From: an uncultured Dyadobacter sp.
Lineage (GTDB): Bacteria > Bacteroidota > Bacteroidia > Cytophagales > Spirosomataceae
Direction of reading: 5' to 3'
NCBI GenBank assembly: GCA_946481035.1
Contig: CAMLNK010000009.1
Location: forward strand, 1-15,801
DNA: 15,801 nt
The number at the start of each line of letters is the position of its first letter. The stretch's first letter is position 1. Below the pieces are notes generated by a model. It ran no database searches and was not told the DNA's origin. It was given only the letters and a program-made list of their open reading frames with translations. Positions 14,901 to 15,801 of the stretch are shown here, in pieces. Position numbers and translations under genes: made by a program.

Positions 14901-15801
14901 ACGGCTCTTCGTCCGGGAATGCCATTTAGACGCGGACGGACGGAGAAATAGTAGGTCGAATCGCGGGAAAGCCCCGTAAATGTGTAGTTCAAACCTGTCG
15001 TGACGGCCACAGGCTTCATTTCGGTGCCCTGTAAACGCATGACCTCATAGTCCGTGGCACCGGTCACCGGCGTCCATTGTACCGCCGCATACCGCTCGCA
15101 TTGGACGGGCGAAAGCGCCATCACCGGAACCGCCATGATAGAAAATGCCCCGCTCTCTTTAACAACACCCGTTTCGCTCTGAACCAGCCTGATTTTGGCC
15201 GTCGTCGTAAAAGCATCAGGCGCGGTCCAGCTCAAACGCGTCGTCCCGGCAGGAACCGCCGCATTGATTGAGGTCCAGGAAGCACCATTGTTGAGTGAAT
15301 AGGAAAGTGCATATTTACTCGACGGATTTCCATAGCTATCCCAGGAAACGATAACCGCGTCGCCCTTCGTGAGATGCTCCGAACCGATCGGGTTAGTCAG
15401 CACCATTGATTTTTCGATGATATCGTAAACGATAAAGTACTCCTGCGGACCTGCCGGTACTTTGCTGCCTGTTACTTTCAATGTATAGGATCCCTCTATC
15501 GGATTTTCAATCACGATTTGTTCTGCATTGTTGACGGTATCCACCGTCGCTACCGCTTCTGCGGTCGGTGCAGCCGGATTGGGTACAAGTGGAATCTGCT
15601 GGGTACCGTTTGGCCGAATCAATTTGAGGTCCAGATCATTAACCAGGGTTTTATCAGTTATCAATGCAGATGAAGCCGGGTCGTGCCAGTACAGCATTAC
15701 TTTCAATGCAGCAGTCCCGGCGGGCACGTTCACCTGGAACTCGCTCCCGCCGTTGTTCGCCATCGAGCCGCTGATGTAATGGCCTTTTTCCAGCATGGTC
15801 A
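11954..15801 (-). CDS. Secreted multidomain protein, probable S8 (subtilisin-like) protease C-terminal part, with T9SS sorting domain; 5'-truncated
   Basis: The frame is open to the window edge, so the true start and any catalytic domain lie to the right. Counting from the Met codon at 15796, residues about 1-125 resemble the C-terminal beta-barrel of KP-43-like subtilases (LKVMLYWHDP, LVNDLDLKLI). Then come an Ig-like domain (about 131-223), a fibronectin type III domain (about 226-302) and two cycles of a CARDB-like domain followed by a MAM/cleaved-adhesin-like jelly roll. The cycles are about 315-430 plus 437-616, and 617-712 plus 728-904; their jelly rolls end FSIDDVKLF and FAIDDVHIY. A linker region leads to a T9SS type A domain at about 1201-1280 (VFPNPAEK at the start, PGIYLLKVV and KVFKIIRK at the end), which directs export across the outer membrane and cell-surface attachment. 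The protease identity is inferred from the first domain alone; an adhesin is the alternative. Confidence 0.85.
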   Translation of the reverse strand, partial: TMLEKGHYISGSMANNGGSEFQVNVPAGTAALKVMLYWHDPASSALITDKTLVNDLDLKLIRPNGTQQIPLVPNPAAPTAEAVATVDTVNNAEQIVIENPIEGSYTLKVTGSKVPAGPQEYFIVYDIIEKSMVLTNPIGSEHLTKGDAVIVSWDSYGNPSSKYALSYSLNNGASWTSINAAVPAGTTRLSWTAPDAFTTTAKIRLVQSETGVVKESGAFSIMAVPVMALSPVQCERYAAVQWTPVTGATDYEVMRLQGTEMKPVAVTTGLNYTFTGLSRDSTYYFSVRPRLNGIPGRRAVAIKRNPSDGTCAGAISDNDLGIDSIISPRRSGRMLTSGSLSATHPVTIGIRNFDDQPVAGSFEVGYSIGESGAAVHWETVGQGIPAQGYLEYTFNQPADLHAAGTYVFNFFVKSNGDVVPVNNQKTIVVKQLPNAALTLPYTEDFESLSSQTLLSETTGLSDGDRYDFASESNMGRLRTHAEPVLAYSGSKALTLDVVNGQGEQYSTSVTGTYNLEGRRINSDQVVLTFRFLDFTYGIVSVYVRGKDTDPWIPAFNDGNQYYLPRDKGTMLGTVDVSGLLRRNSQEFSTSFQIMWQKWSSYPAQRDGFSIDDVKLFTTRSDLEVSRIIRPSLPPCYVYPEVGILVKNNGDNDSYNVPVVVHLEGTKIFEDYIPVVRAGKDTLYTFETGSNLSVPGDHVVRARVGYDFDSNPANDSLEAVLDTPPTVTQLPYLEDFENGPGGWQAVGLNPAWQFGHPASGKVKGAASGEKAWKTNLTGPYQNDGYSYLYSPCFSVTGPFIKLSFSASVDLDPCDAGVCDMVYVEVNAGWGWTRVETLNDGAITNWYNVTDSGTDRAWNVQDHTRWHVSTNLLSMWGVYNFRLRFVLKGNSSAAREGFAIDDVHIYQADGGILADGGSGQTSEDNPVKNSWTTLRLGIMSEGVAAINPYDQSIGRVGAVLSANQNRTPIERSQYYLPRSFVISTAETTYPEPVGVRLFFTDKEVEGIIGAPDVAGVTKPLSAYDLSVTKYSGIYEDGFLSNNSGNGWSYFPKSAVKIVPYQNGYYAEFKTKTFSEFWLAKGYLGLGDPMPVTLAAFSAKKQAANSENKQSVLLEWHTTQEEAFSHFEIEVARDKESLLKKQFAQIGEVPGRGGNDPTRAYSFMDYCSFAAGTSYYRLKIVDRDGSFEYSAIRPVNFDAEREWKVFPNPAEKRIFVEFEEKAGRLLKFSISDVEGRVVFTDHVVANGGLQKKEIDLSARAVAPGIYLLKVVAEDHEKVFKIIRK

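Overview
The window reads as a chromosomal segment of a Bacteroidota bacterium, most likely Cytophagales; a Dyadobacter/Spirosoma-like organism is my inference. The evidence is a type IX secretion (T9SS) type A sorting domain, a long orphan FtsX/MacB-type permease, a PCMD-domain lipoprotein, and one promoter that fits the Bacteroidota consensus (TTG, 19 nt, TAnnTTTG). Ribosome binding sites are weak or absent, as is usual in this phylum. No rRNA, tRNA, CRISPR array or insertion sequence was seen.

Layout. (1) 1-1293, + strand: 3' part of an S1-type sulfatase whose start and nucleophile lie left of the window. (2) 1294-1517: intergenic DNA holding two converging arrays of a degenerate 7-bp GGTCNNN repeat. 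(3) 1518-3899, +: orphan ABC-type permease with eight membrane spans. (4) 4026-8702, +: four closely spaced genes (gaps of 25, 18 and 17 nt), all encoding exported products: a tyrosine-phosphatase lipoprotein, a PCMD lipoprotein, a small outer-membrane beta-barrel and an M61 zinc peptidase lipoprotein. The group is preceded by a long inverted repeat that reaches its first start codon. It ends at a stem-loop lying partly inside the convergent neighbouring gene. (5) 11809-8737, - strand: a two-gene operon of a MarR-family regulator and a rifamycin phosphotransferase (rph). (6) 15801-11954, -: the C-terminal 1,280 or so residues of a secreted multidomain protein, probably a subtilisin-family protease, closed by an intrinsic terminator.

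How the parts work together. The clearest functional unit is marR-rph. The rph product carries the ATP-grasp domain, rifamycin-binding domain and C-terminal swivelling His domain in the order of characterised rifampicin phosphotransferases, so it is predicted to inactivate rifamycins. The MarR gene ends 7 nt before rph. Its promoter carries a 9+9 bp inverted repeat overlapping the -7 box, suggesting an autoregulated, possibly drug-inducible resistance operon. The four-gene cluster looks like a cell-envelope module, but its joint function is unknown to me.
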